A stretch of 64,000 nt of DNA from Pelagibacteraceae bacterium. GTDB lineage: Bacteria; Pseudomonadota; Alphaproteobacteria; Pelagibacterales; Pelagibacteraceae. A program made the translations under genes and the position numbers. The notes under the pieces were generated by a model, which had not been told where the DNA came from, did no database searches, and worked only from the letters and a program-made list of their open reading frames with translations. The stretch lies in the NCBI GenBank assembly GCA_018402735.1, contig JAGYIF010000001.1, forward strand, positions 248,001 through 312,000. Reading direction: 5' to 3'. Below are positions 7,840 to 15,468 of the stretch, one piece after another (the first letter of the stretch is position 1; each line of letters starts with the position of its first letter).

Positions 7840-8583
7840 ATGATTTTACTATCTGCATTATTTTTTATAACTGCTATTATTTATTCGAGTGTTGGTTTTG
7901 GCGGTGGATCTACTTATTTAGCATTATTATTAGTGTGGAACATTCCCTACACAATCTTTCCTGCAATTTCTCTACTTTGTAATATTGCTGTCGTATCTGG
8001 TAATGCATTTAATTACATTCGCTCTGGTCATTTCAATATTCGCCTGCTCGCTCCTTATCTAGTTGGCTCTATTCCTTTAGCTTACATAGGAGGATCTCTT
8101 GCAATTGAAAAAGATATTTTTCAAATTTTACTATTTCTTGTTCTTTTATTTGCTGGAATTTTACTACTAATTAATTTCAAATCGTATGATGACAATGAAT
8201 CGACGTATAAAAATATTTCAAATTACATAGCTGTTATTATTGGATCAATTTTAGGGTTTGTTTCTGGCGTAGTTGGAATTGGAGGGGGGATTTTTTTAAG
8301 TCCTATTCTTTTTTTACTAAAAGCAGGAAAACCTCGTGATATTGCAACCTCTGCTTCTTTATTTATTTTAATAAACTCCGTTTCTGGACTAATTGGCCAA
8401 ATTCAGAAAAATAACACCCTTATAGAACTACAAAACTACTGGTTCTTGTTTTTGTGTGTAATTATTGGTGGCCAAATTGGTAACTTTTTAAATCTTAAAA
8501 TACTACCAGCTAAAATGCTTGCATTACTAACCGCGTTATTGGTTATTTTTGTAGCGTTACGGATGGGATTGAAAATTTTCTAA
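7840..8583 (+). CDS. TSUP (TauE/SafE) family exporter, possible sulfite exporter
   Basis: About 247 residues and eight membrane segments. Two family repeats are visible: SSVGFGGGSTYLAL near the N-terminus and GVVGIGGGIFLSPILFLL in the second half. The TSUP family includes sulfite, sulfoacetate and related organosulfonate-breakdown exporters. Position next to a sulfite dehydrogenase favours sulfite or another sulfur anion. I prefer the ATG at 7840; an in-frame ATG at 7792 adds 16 residues and would leave only 10 bases to the divergent pirin start. The stop overlaps the convergent ccmD stop by four bases. Confidence 0.82.
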   Translation: MILLSALFFITAIIYSSVGFGGGSTYLALLLVWNIPYTIFPAISLLCNIAVVSGNAFNYIRSGHFNIRLLAPYLVGSIPLAYIGGSLAIEKDIFQILLFLVLLFAGILLLINFKSYDDNESTYKNISNYIAVIIGSILGFVSGVVGIGGGIFLSPILFLLKAGKPRDIATSASLFILINSVSGLIGQIQKNNTLIELQNYWFLFLCVIIGGQIGNFLNLKILPAKMLALLTALLVIFVALRMGLKIF

Positions 8584-8777
8584 GCTAAAGACTTTTCTTT
8601 AAAAGTTCTCTTGGCACTAACTTCTTGCGCTTCAGAAACAGAAGCTTCGGTAATTGATTGAAGAGTTTTCAAAGCTTTAACGGAGCGTACGTATAATAAT
8701 GTTACTAGCAAAAATGCAACTGCGTAAGAACTCCACACAAACACTGCGTATCCGCCCATATTTAAAAATTCAATCAT
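8580..8777 (-). CDS. ccmD: Heme exporter protein CcmD
   Basis: A 65-residue single-span protein: an N-terminal MIEFLNMGGYAVFVWSSYAV, then a hydrophobic helix and the basic stretch YVRSVKAL. The W-x-x-Y arrangement just before and in the helix is the CcmD signature. CcmD releases holo-CcmE from the CcmABC heme-handling complex during cytochrome c maturation. It is normally found with ccmABC; here it stands alone, 12 bases after a cytochrome c gene and without other ccm genes in the window. The assignment rests on size, topology and that motif. Confidence 0.75.
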   Translation of the reverse strand: MIEFLNMGGYAVFVWSSYAVAFLLVTLLYVRSVKALKTLQSITEASVSEAQEVSAKRTFKEKSLA

Positions 8778-8789
8778 AAATCCTTATAA

Positions 8790-9104
8790 CTATTTTCCCG
8801 CACTATTGGCAACATAAAAAGATACATCTTCAATCTCTTTAGGCGTTAATATTCCATCCGCTCCAAAAGCTGGCATAATTCCAATACCTTCGGAAACAGC
8901 TCTTTTAACAACATCAATTGATGGTTTCAAAACATCAAAGGACGGACCTATATCCCCTGCTGCTTCTGCAGCTTTTAATACATGACAAGAAGCACACATG
9001 CCTGCTCCATCAAATACGGCTTTGCCTTGTTCCATTTGATCTGCGTTTGCAGATGAAACAAGAAAAATCCATACAAACAAATATGCAATTATCTTTTGAT
9101 ACAA
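8790..9104 (-). CDS. Periplasmic monoheme cytochrome c (SorB-like)
   Basis: A 104-residue protein with a Sec signal peptide (MYQKIIAYLFVWIFLVSSANA) and one heme-binding site, CASCH, at about residues 37-41. A distal Met ligand is likely in GIMPAF near 76-79, matching class I cytochromes. It starts four bases after the sulfite dehydrogenase stop, so it is almost certainly that enzyme's electron acceptor, as in the SorAB pair. It would pass electrons from sulfite to cytochrome c oxidase in the periplasm. Confidence 0.88.
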   Translation of the reverse strand: MYQKIIAYLFVWIFLVSSANADQMEQGKAVFDGAGMCASCHVLKAAEAAGDIGPSFDVLKPSIDVVKRAVSEGIGIMPAFGADGILTPKEIEDVSFYVANSAGK

Positions 9105-9108
9105 GGTA

Positions 9109-10326
9109 CTAAGCTACCTGTATTGTTACTCCGTGGTCTTTCCAGCCATTGTGCAGGTAAGCTCTTTCGTTTTCTATTCTAAGTTCTGGCTGTGATTTTC
9201 CACCAGCAGAAGCTCGGCTAACAACATTGTATGATCCTGGTTTTAAATCTGCTTCCAATGCAAATTGTCTCCAAGCAAATTTTCCAAGATTTGGACCAAT
9301 GAATTGGGCTTTTTTCCAATTTTTTCCACCATCTACTGAAACTTCTACATTTGAAACTTCTTTCAAACCTCCAAAGGCAACACCTGAAATGGTAACTTTT
9401 CCAGCAGCCACACTTCCTTTATCAGCAACAGGAAGAGTAACCCATGATTTAACATCCATTTCCCAACAAGTAGGATAATCTGAAGATCCCTTTGTTCCAA
9501 TAGGAGTAACTCTATAACTTGATTTCATAAATCTTACTTGCGACTCAGATGTGGTAAAAGCAAGTTTATTTAAATGTTTCACATTATTCACACCGTAATA
9601 TCCTGGAGTTACTAAACGCAAAGGTGCTCCATGAACATTTGGTAAATCTTCTCCATTTATTTCCCAAGCTAAGATTGCATCTTTGTAAACATTTAAAGGT
9701 ACAGATCTTTCTAGGAGTGCTTTTTGTGGATCTTGATCTTTTGGCATGTCCGCGCCCGTGCCTGTTAAAAACTTAACACCACTTGCTAAACCACCGCACA
9801 TTTTAACTAAATCAGTCACAGCTACACCAGTCCACATAACACAACCTGCCGCTCCTGTTTTCCATTGTGATCCTGAAGCCTTGTGTGCAAAGAAACCTCG
9901 ACCATTACCAGAGCACTGTAAAACAGCCGCCATCGTAGTTGGACTCATTAATTTTAATTGTTTTAATGTGAAAGTTTTTGGATTTTTCACTCCTTCTATA
10001 CTTAAAGTCCACTTGTCTTTATCACCAATCGCTTCATCAGTCATGGTTGGTAAATTATTTCTTACATAAAGATTATCAATCGGAGTTAAAATTCCAGATC
10101 CTATTGCTTCTCTTATTGTTTCAATTCCACTTCTTGAGTGAACAATTACTGCTTGTTCATTTTTCCACGCAGCAAAATCAGGTAATGCATTTTTTTTTTC
10201 ATGTGCTGCTGCATTCGCAGCTGTTATTGTTGGAAGAACTGAACCTGCGGCTGCTAATCCAGCAACTGTTGCTGATCCAGCTAAAAAATTTCTTCTGCTA
10301 ATGTTTGTTTGTCTTGTTTGTTTCAT
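9109..10326 (-). CDS. Sulfite dehydrogenase, molybdopterin subunit (SorA/SoxC-like)
   Basis: A 405-residue sulfite oxidase-family enzyme with a twin-arginine signal (SRRNFLAGSATVAGL, residues 10-24), so it is exported folded with its cofactor. The Mo-coordinating Cys lies in AAVLQCSGNGRGFF near residue 138; GAPLRLVTPGYYGVNNVKHL and the C-terminal dimerisation domain (VSVDGGKNWKKA) follow. It oxidises sulfite to sulfate. The coding strand shows a strong AGGGAGA ribosome-binding site six bases before ATG. Its partner cytochrome c is immediately downstream and Moco genes are divergent upstream. SorA versus SoxC is not certain, as no other sox gene is here. Confidence 0.9.
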   Translation of the reverse strand: MKQTRQTNISRRNFLAGSATVAGLAAAGSVLPTITAANAAAHEKKNALPDFAAWKNEQAVIVHSRSGIETIREAIGSGILTPIDNLYVRNNLPTMTDEAIGDKDKWTLSIEGVKNPKTFTLKQLKLMSPTTMAAVLQCSGNGRGFFAHKASGSQWKTGAAGCVMWTGVAVTDLVKMCGGLASGVKFLTGTGADMPKDQDPQKALLERSVPLNVYKDAILAWEINGEDLPNVHGAPLRLVTPGYYGVNNVKHLNKLAFTTSESQVRFMKSSYRVTPIGTKGSSDYPTCWEMDVKSWVTLPVADKGSVAAGKVTISGVAFGGLKEVSNVEVSVDGGKNWKKAQFIGPNLGKFAWRQFALEADLKPGSYNVVSRASAGGKSQPELRIENERAYLHNGWKDHGVTIQVA

Positions 10327-10460
10327 GTTTTCTCCCTGTTTATATAAATTCTATACAATGAACTTTAAATTATTTTTGCTTATTAAACAATAAGATTAAT
10401 TAATACTTTTTAAGGACAAAATATTTTTATTTTTTAAATATAAAAATATACACGTGAAAC

Positions 10461-10476
10461 ACGAATTTAAATTCGT
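10461..10476. promoter_or_regulatory. 16-base perfect palindrome between sulfite dehydrogenase and moaA
   Basis: The bases ACGAATTT are followed directly by their reverse complement AAATTCGT. The site sits in the roughly 210-base gap between two divergent operons, about 60 bases before the moaA start. Position and symmetry suit an operator for a dimeric regulator. A T-rich run follows on the plus strand, so a weak terminator-like hairpin is also possible. No regulator family can be assigned. Confidence 0.4.
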
Positions 10477-10536
10477 TATTATTTTTTAGGGGAATTCAAT
10501 TGTATCAACTTGTCTATTCATGTTAGAATTTCAACT

Positions 10537-11526
10537 ATGGAGAGACTAACAGACAGTTTTGGAAGATCATTTCCTTACATACGATTATCAATAACCGACG
10601 TTTGCAATTTTAAATGTGGGTATTGCCTACCCAATGGATATTTTAAAGTAGAAAACAAACCTGGGTTTTTAAGTTTAGACGAAATATCCAATCTTACATC
10701 AGCTCTTACTGAACTTGGTGTTTCAAAAATCAGAATAACAGGTGGTGAACCTACGGTTCGTAAAGATTTTTTTGATGTTTTAAAAAATATTAAATCAAAA
10801 CATAAAATTAATAATTTAGTTGTTACTACTAATGGTTACAAACTAAATGAAATTGCCGAGCAGTTAATTGAAACAGGAATAAACGGAATTAATATTAGCA
10901 TTGATAGTTTGAACCGAGAAAAATTTAAAGAAATTACAGGCAAAGATCGTTTACCGCAAATTTTAGAAGGAATTAAAATTTTACAAGATAAAGGTTTTAA
11001 AAAAATTAAAGTAAATGCAGTTTTATTAAAAGATGTAAATTCCACTATAGAAGAGTTTGAAAAATGGGAAGAGTTTGTTCGTATTAATGCAATTGACTTT
11101 AGATACATCGAGTTAATGCAAACAGGAGACAGTCATGATTACTTTAAAAAATATCATATATCTGCATCAGTATTTAGAAATTATATAGAAAATAAAAACT
11201 GGAAATCCATTCCTCGTGAAAATAGTGCAGGTCCTTCTATTAACTATATTCATCCAGACGCCAAGGGCAAATTTGGAATTATAGCTCCCTACTCAAAAGA
11301 TTTTTGCCAAACTTGTAACCGTTTACGAATTACAGCAAAAGGAGAATTGCGTTTATGTTTGTTTGGGAATACCGGAACTGATTTAAGGCCTTATTTGCAA
11401 AATGAAAATCAAAAAGAAGAGTTGGTTGAGCTTATTTTAAAACAACTTAATTTTAAAAAAGAGTCTCACTATTTAGAACTTGGTGATACTGGAATTACCC
11501 CGCACTTAGCATCTATAGGTGGGTAA
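10537..11526 (+). CDS. moaA: GTP 3',8-cyclase, radical SAM (MoaA)
   Basis: A 329-residue protein from the ATG at 10537. This start gives MERLTDSFGRSFPYIRLSITD, aligning with the E. coli MoaA start; a TTG nine codons upstream is not supported. The radical-SAM iron-sulfur motif is CNFKCGYC at about residues 23-30, the second cluster is FCQTCNRLRITAKGELRLCLF near residues 255-275, and the essential C-terminal GG is present (SIGG). It makes 3',8-cH2GTP, the first Moco intermediate. It leads moaA-moaC-moeA-moaD-moaE, all adjoining or overlapping. Confidence 0.96.
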   Translation: MERLTDSFGRSFPYIRLSITDVCNFKCGYCLPNGYFKVENKPGFLSLDEISNLTSALTELGVSKIRITGGEPTVRKDFFDVLKNIKSKHKINNLVVTTNGYKLNEIAEQLIETGINGINISIDSLNREKFKEITGKDRLPQILEGIKILQDKGFKKIKVNAVLLKDVNSTIEEFEKWEEFVRINAIDFRYIELMQTGDSHDYFKKYHISASVFRNYIENKNWKSIPRENSAGPSINYIHPDAKGKFGIIAPYSKDFCQTCNRLRITAKGELRLCLFGNTGTDLRPYLQNENQKEELVELILKQLNFKKESHYLELGDTGITPHLASIGG

Positions 11527-12071
11527 TGTCAGACTTAAAAATAATTAACCAGAAAGAATTACAAGACTGGGCAAAAGAGCTTTTTACTGAGCACAATTAT
11601 AAAATGATTGATGTCTCAGATAAACAACCTACGTTTCGAAAAGCATTAGCAACTGGTAAGATTATTGTTGGTAAAAAAACATTTGATCTAATCAAAAATA
11701 AAAAAATGGTCAAAGGTGATCCTATAAGTTTAGCAGAAGTTGCTGCTGTACTTGGAGTAAAAAGAACTAGCGATATTATTCCTTTATGCCATCCTCTGCC
11801 GATTGATCATACAGCGACTAAAATTATTATGAATGATGAAGATTATTCTTTAGAAGTGTATTGCGTTGTTTCTGCATACGCCAAAACCGGCGTGGAAATG
11901 GAAGCGATTATGGGAGTAAATACCGCTCTAATTACCATTTATGATTTAAGTAAAATAGTAAATCCAGATTTAAAAATTGAAGGCATCCATTTATTAGTTA
12001 AACAGGGCGGCAAAAGTGGGCTCTGGCTTAACCCAGGTGGCCTGCCCGATTTTTTATCTAATTTGTTTTAA
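11526..12071 (+). CDS. moaC: Cyclic pyranopterin monophosphate synthase
   Basis: A 181-residue MoaC. Seen: MIDVSDKQPTFRKALATG near residue 28, IPLCHPLPIDHTA near 87, KTGVEMEAIMGVNTALITIYD near 120 and LLVKQGGKSG near 158. With MoaA it forms cyclic pyranopterin monophosphate. Its ATG shares a base with the moaA stop (TAATG), so translation is coupled. It is about 20 residues longer than E. coli MoaC because of tail residues after GGKSG. Confidence 0.96.
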   Translation: MSDLKIINQKELQDWAKELFTEHNYKMIDVSDKQPTFRKALATGKIIVGKKTFDLIKNKKMVKGDPISLAEVAAVLGVKRTSDIIPLCHPLPIDHTATKIIMNDEDYSLEVYCVVSAYAKTGVEMEAIMGVNTALITIYDLSKIVNPDLKIEGIHLLVKQGGKSGLWLNPGGLPDFLSNLF

Positions 12072-12076
12072 GGGTT

Positions 12077-13252
12077 ATGCTTAGCTACCAACAAGCTTTA
12101 AATAAAATTATATCTCTTGCAAAAAAAAAAATAATTACAATTCCTATCTCGCTATCATTTGGGTACATCGCAGCTGAGCATATTTTTTCAAAAAAAGATA
12201 ATCCTTCTTATGACAACAGTCTGCTTGATGGTTATGCGGTAAAATCCAAAGATGTTAAAAAAAATAAGGTGTTATCTATAATTGGCAGTTTGGCTGCAGG
12301 GCAACATAAAAAAATTACATATACAAAAGATTCTTGCATTCAAATAGCAACTGGTTGCCCTATTCTTCATCCTTATGATGCAATGATACCTTATGAACAA
12401 GCTATAAAAGTTAGCACCACTATTACTTGCAAAACCAATGTTCGGGCATTTGAAAATGTAAGAAAAAAAGGTTCTGATTATAAAAAAAATTCTCTAATTT
12501 TTAAAAAGGGAACATTAATAAATCCGCAGCACTTACTTGCAGCCAAAACTATGGGCGTTGCAACTATTAAAGTCTACGAAAAGCCAAAAATTATTTTATT
12601 TTGTTCTGGTGATGAAATAAGTGAAAACCCGCATGATACTAAAAAAGTTATCAATGGCATGCAGGATTATATTAAATCTTTTCAACATATATACAATTTT
12701 GATTATGAATATTTAGGAATTGTAAGAGATAACCATAATGATTTAAAAAAAATATATAAAAAACTTCAAAATTCATCTGGTAATATAATAATTATTAGCA
12801 CAGGTGGTGTTTCTGCTGGGCATAAAGACTTTATTCCTTCGATGCTACAAAAATATAAATATAAAATAATTTTTCATAAAATGTTAATGCAACCGGGAAG
12901 GCCAACCTTGTTTGCAACCAGAAATAATAATTATTATTTTGGTTTACCTGGTAATCCTATATCTGGAATTGTTGGCTTTCATTTTTTAATTATTCCATTG
13001 TTACAAACTATTCTTGGAAGAAAAAATATTCAGTACAAAAAAGGGATACTTACTAAGTCTTATAACAAAAATAAAAAATTAACTCTTTTTGTAAGAGCAA
13101 CAAATGTAGGTAATAAAATTACCATTTTACCAGGTCAGCAATCGTATAAAATATCAACTTTAGTAAAGGCAAATTGTTGGGTTATGCTCGATCAAAAAAA
13201 ACGCTTAGTGAATAAAGGAGAAAAGGTTAAATATTTTACTTATGAAAATTAA
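12077..13252 (+). CDS. moeA: Molybdopterin molybdenumtransferase
   Basis: A 391-residue MoeA. Family marks: SLLDGYAVKS near residue 53, IATGCPILHPYDAMIPYE near 92, the gephyrin-like domain FCSGDEIS near 175, ISTGGVSAGHKDF near 238 and MQPGRPTLFA...FGLPGNPISG near 275. It inserts molybdate into adenylylated molybdopterin. It follows moaC by 5 bases and overlaps moaD by 11. An 11-adenine run spans about 12120-12130 near the start; the frame is intact across it. Confidence 0.95.
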   Translation: MLSYQQALNKIISLAKKKIITIPISLSFGYIAAEHIFSKKDNPSYDNSLLDGYAVKSKDVKKNKVLSIIGSLAAGQHKKITYTKDSCIQIATGCPILHPYDAMIPYEQAIKVSTTITCKTNVRAFENVRKKGSDYKKNSLIFKKGTLINPQHLLAAKTMGVATIKVYEKPKIILFCSGDEISENPHDTKKVINGMQDYIKSFQHIYNFDYEYLGIVRDNHNDLKKIYKKLQNSSGNIIIISTGGVSAGHKDFIPSMLQKYKYKIIFHKMLMQPGRPTLFATRNNNYYFGLPGNPISGIVGFHFLIIPLLQTILGRKNIQYKKGILTKSYNKNKKLTLFVRATNVGNKITILPGQQSYKISTLVKANCWVMLDQKKRLVNKGEKVKYFTYEN

Positions 13253-13511
13253 AATAGAATTATTTGGAGCTGCTAGAGATTTTTCTAAAGAAGATTATTT
13301 GGAACTTACTATTGCCGACAATATTACTATTAAAGAAGTGAGAAATAATTTAATGAACTATATTCAAAACAAATATCCTGACAACTTAAATTACCTAGAA
13401 ATTGTAAAAAATTCAGCTTTTGCAAATGACCAAGACGTTATTGTTCAGGATAATTATAGATTATCGACGGAGAAAAAACTTTGTATTATTCCGCCAGTAG
13501 GAGGGGGTTAA
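13242..13511 (+). CDS. moaD: Molybdopterin synthase small (sulfur carrier) subunit
   Basis: An 89-residue ubiquitin-fold sulfur carrier beginning MKIKIELFGAARDFS and ending IPPVGGG, so the C-terminal Gly-Gly required for thiocarboxylate formation is present with one extra Gly before it. With MoaE it adds the dithiolene sulfurs to make molybdopterin. It overlaps moeA by 11 bases and its stop shares a base with the moaE ATG. The activating enzyme MoeB is not in the window. Confidence 0.94.
   Translation: MKIKIELFGAARDFSKEDYLELTIADNITIKEVRNNLMNYIQNKYPDNLNYLEIVKNSAFANDQDVIVQDNYRLSTEKKLCIIPPVGGG
13502..13507 (+). promoter_or_regulatory. Ribosome-binding site of moaE inside the moaD glycine codons
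   Basis: The final glycine codons of moaD read GGAGGGGGT. They provide an AGGGGG-type Shine-Dalgarno sequence just before the TAATG stop/start junction at 13509-13513. This supports the moaE start at 13511 over the in-frame upstream start at 13481. The spacing to ATG is short (about 3 bases), so re-initiation by ribosomes finishing moaD probably contributes. Confidence 0.55.
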
Positions 13512-13957
13512 TGTTTCACGGAAAAGTCATAGATGCATCAAAAGGAACTATTTCATTAGATAAAGCTCAAAAATTTATTGAATCACAACAATGTGGAGCT
13601 TCTTTATTTTTTATAGGAACCGTTCGTAATCATAATAACAATAAACAAGTAACAGGAATTACTTATGATACTCACGATTCCATTGTTGAAAAAAGTTTTA
13701 AAGAAATAAGCGATGAGGCGATAAGTACAATCACTGCCGAACACCCTATCATTTTTATTGAACATGCCAAAGGTTACTTGCCGTTGGGAGGCATTTCAAT
13801 TGTAATAGCAGTAGCAGCAAAACATAGAGTCCAGGTTTATGATCTATCTAGATTTATTATCGAAGAGATAAAAAAAAGAACTCCTGTTTGGAAGAAAGAG
13901 CACTACGATAATGAAGAGACGACCTGGCTTGAAGGAACGCCAGTTCTAGATAAATAA
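13511..13957 (+). CDS. moaE: Molybdopterin synthase catalytic subunit
   Basis: 148 residues from the ATG at 13511 (MFHGKVIDASKG), which shares a base with the moaD stop; an upstream in-frame start inside moaD is rejected. Family marks: GASLFFIGTVRNHNN near residue 32 (conserved Arg), IEHAKGYLPLGGISIVIAV near 86, and the catalytic region KKRTPVWKKEHYD with the essential Lys. It receives MoaD thiocarboxylate sulfur to convert cPMP to molybdopterin. Last gene of the Moco operon, two bases from the convergent prpD-family stop. Confidence 0.95.
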   Translation: MFHGKVIDASKGTISLDKAQKFIESQQCGASLFFIGTVRNHNNNKQVTGITYDTHDSIVEKSFKEISDEAISTITAEHPIIFIEHAKGYLPLGGISIVIAVAAKHRVQVYDLSRFIIEEIKKRTPVWKKEHYDNEETTWLEGTPVLDK

Positions 13958-13959
13958 AT

Positions 13960-15468
13960 TTATCCGAAAATACTAGAAACTTTTCTTTTTTTGTTTTGCA
14001 GCTCGGAATTAACTTCAACATTCAATTGATATAACTCGCCTGCTTTTAGATTAGGTAAATTTTGAACTTGGTTTAAAAATCTATCGCTTTCTGCTTTAGA
14101 AATAATTCCATCTGTTAGTGTGATAAATTTTTGGATATAATTAGCTCTTACAAAAGGTCTTTTACCATTAGGATGTGCATCCGCAATTCCAAGTTCTTGA
14201 TCAAAAGTTGTACCGTCTTCCATCGTTATCAAAACTCTTCCGCCAAAACATTTTTTCTTAGGATCTGGATCGTGATATTTTTTTGTCCATTCTTTATCTT
14301 CGTGCGTTACAATTTTTCTCCATAAATTAACTGTGGAAGGTCTGTTGGCCCGTTCTGGAGTATATGACTTAACATGATGCCAACTTCCATCTTCAAGAGC
14401 GACCGCAAAAATATACATAATAGAATGATCTAATGTTTCTCTGCTTGCTTTTGGATCCATTTTTTGAGGATCATTTGCTCCTGTTCCAATTACATAATGA
14501 GTATGATGACTTGTAAATATTTCTATTTTTTTTATTTTGGATAAATCTGAAATTTTTGCATGCATATCTTTTGCAAGATCAATTAAAGCTTGTGATTGAT
14601 ATTCCGCCGAGTGTTCTTTGGTATATGTTTCTAGTATAGCTTTTTTTTCTTCTCCAATATTTGGAAGTGGGACTGTGTATTCAACTCCTGGCCCAGATAA
14701 AATATAAGCGATCACGCTATCTTCGCCTTCGTAAATAGGACTTGGGGCTCCTTCACCTCGCATAGTTCTGTCAACTGCTTCAATCGCAAGTTTTCCAGCA
14801 TGCGACGGTGCAAATGCTTTCCAGCTAGAAATTTCTCCTTTTCTAGATTGTCTTGTTGAAATAGTTGTGTGTAATGCTTGTTGAATTGCTTGATAAACAG
14901 TGTCCGTATTCAGATGTAGCAACGTCCCAAGACCTGCTGCAACGCTTGGTCCTAAATGAGCAATGTGGTCTACCTTATGTTCGTGCAAACAAATTCCTTT
15001 AACCAAATTTACTTGAACTTCATAACCGGTAAGAATTCCTTTGATTAAATCAGATCCACTACTTTTTTTTTGCTGCGCAACCGCTAAGATTGCAGGAATA
15101 TTATCTCCTGGATGACTGTAATCAGCCGCTAAAAAAGTATCGTGATAATCCAATTCTCTTACCGCTGTTCCATTTGCCCAAGCTGCCCATTCACAATCTA
15201 CTTTGTATTTTGAATTCATACCAAATACGTTTGCTCCATTTTCTCTTGGATGAGCTAATGCCATTTCTCTAGCACTGATTACTGGTGTTCGATCAAAAGA
15301 GGCTATGGCAACCGACGCGTTATCAATAATTCTATTAATAACCATCTCTTCGCTGTCTTTATTAATGGGAGCATTGTCAGTTGCAATTTCTGCAATTTTC
15401 CAGGCTAATTGATCATGTTTTGATAGATTTGATTTTGAAGGATGTACTTTAACCTTAATGTCTCTCAT
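13960..15468 (-). CDS. MmgE/PrpD family protein (2-methylcitrate dehydratase-like)
   Basis: A 502-residue MmgE/PrpD-fold protein. Visible: [15 protein letters not shown] near residue 50, [17 protein letters not shown], the core [21 protein letters not shown] near 110-130 with conserved Asp and His, and [11 protein letters not shown] near 215. PrpD dehydrates 2-methylcitrate to cis-2-methylaconitate in propionate use. The adjacent aconitase could do the rehydration step and AcuI could supply propionyl-CoA, but prpB and prpC are not here, so true PrpD function is an inference. Its start is adjacent to the aconitase stop. Confidence 0.85.
   Translation of the reverse strand: MRDIKVKVHPSKSNLSKHDQLAWKIAEIATDNAPINKDSEEMVINRIIDNASVAIASFDRTPVISAREMALAHPRENGANVFGMNSKYKVDCEWAAWANGTAVRELDYHDTFLAADYSHPGDNIPAILAVAQQKKSSGSDLIKGILTGYEVQVNLVKGICLHEHKVDHIAHLGPSVAAGLGTLLHLNTDTVYQAIQQALHTTISTRQSRKGEISSWKAFAPSHAGKLAIEAVDRTMRGEGAPSPIYEGEDSVIAYILSGPGVEYTVPLPNIGEEKKAILETYTKEHSAEYQSQALIDLAKDMHAKISDLSKIKKIEIFTSHHTHYVIGTGANDPQKMDPKASRETLDHSIMYIFAVALEDGSWHHVKSYTPERANRPSTVNLWRKIVTHEDKEWTKKYHDPDPKKKCFGGRVLITMEDGTTFDQELGIADAHPNGKRPFVRANYIQKFITLTDGIISKAESDRFLNQVQNLPNLKAGELYQLNVEVNSELQNKKRKVSSIFG

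Noticed and set aside
9746..10301. Two open frames of 107 codons opposite the sulfite dehydrogenase gene
   Set aside because: Their repetitive Leu/Pro-rich translations follow from antisense reading of the signal-peptide and catalytic region; the minus-strand gene is certain.
10510..10536. Longer MoaA start (TTG)
   Set aside because: The ATG at 10537 aligns directly with the E. coli MoaA start.
12115..12135. Long adenine run near the moeA start as a programmed slippage site
   Set aside because: The frame continues intact with normal MoeA sequence, and adenine runs are common in this AT-rich DNA.
13481..13510. Upstream MoaE start inside moaD
   Set aside because: The TAATG junction with a G-rich ribosome-binding site at 13511 is better supported, and the extra residues do not match the family.
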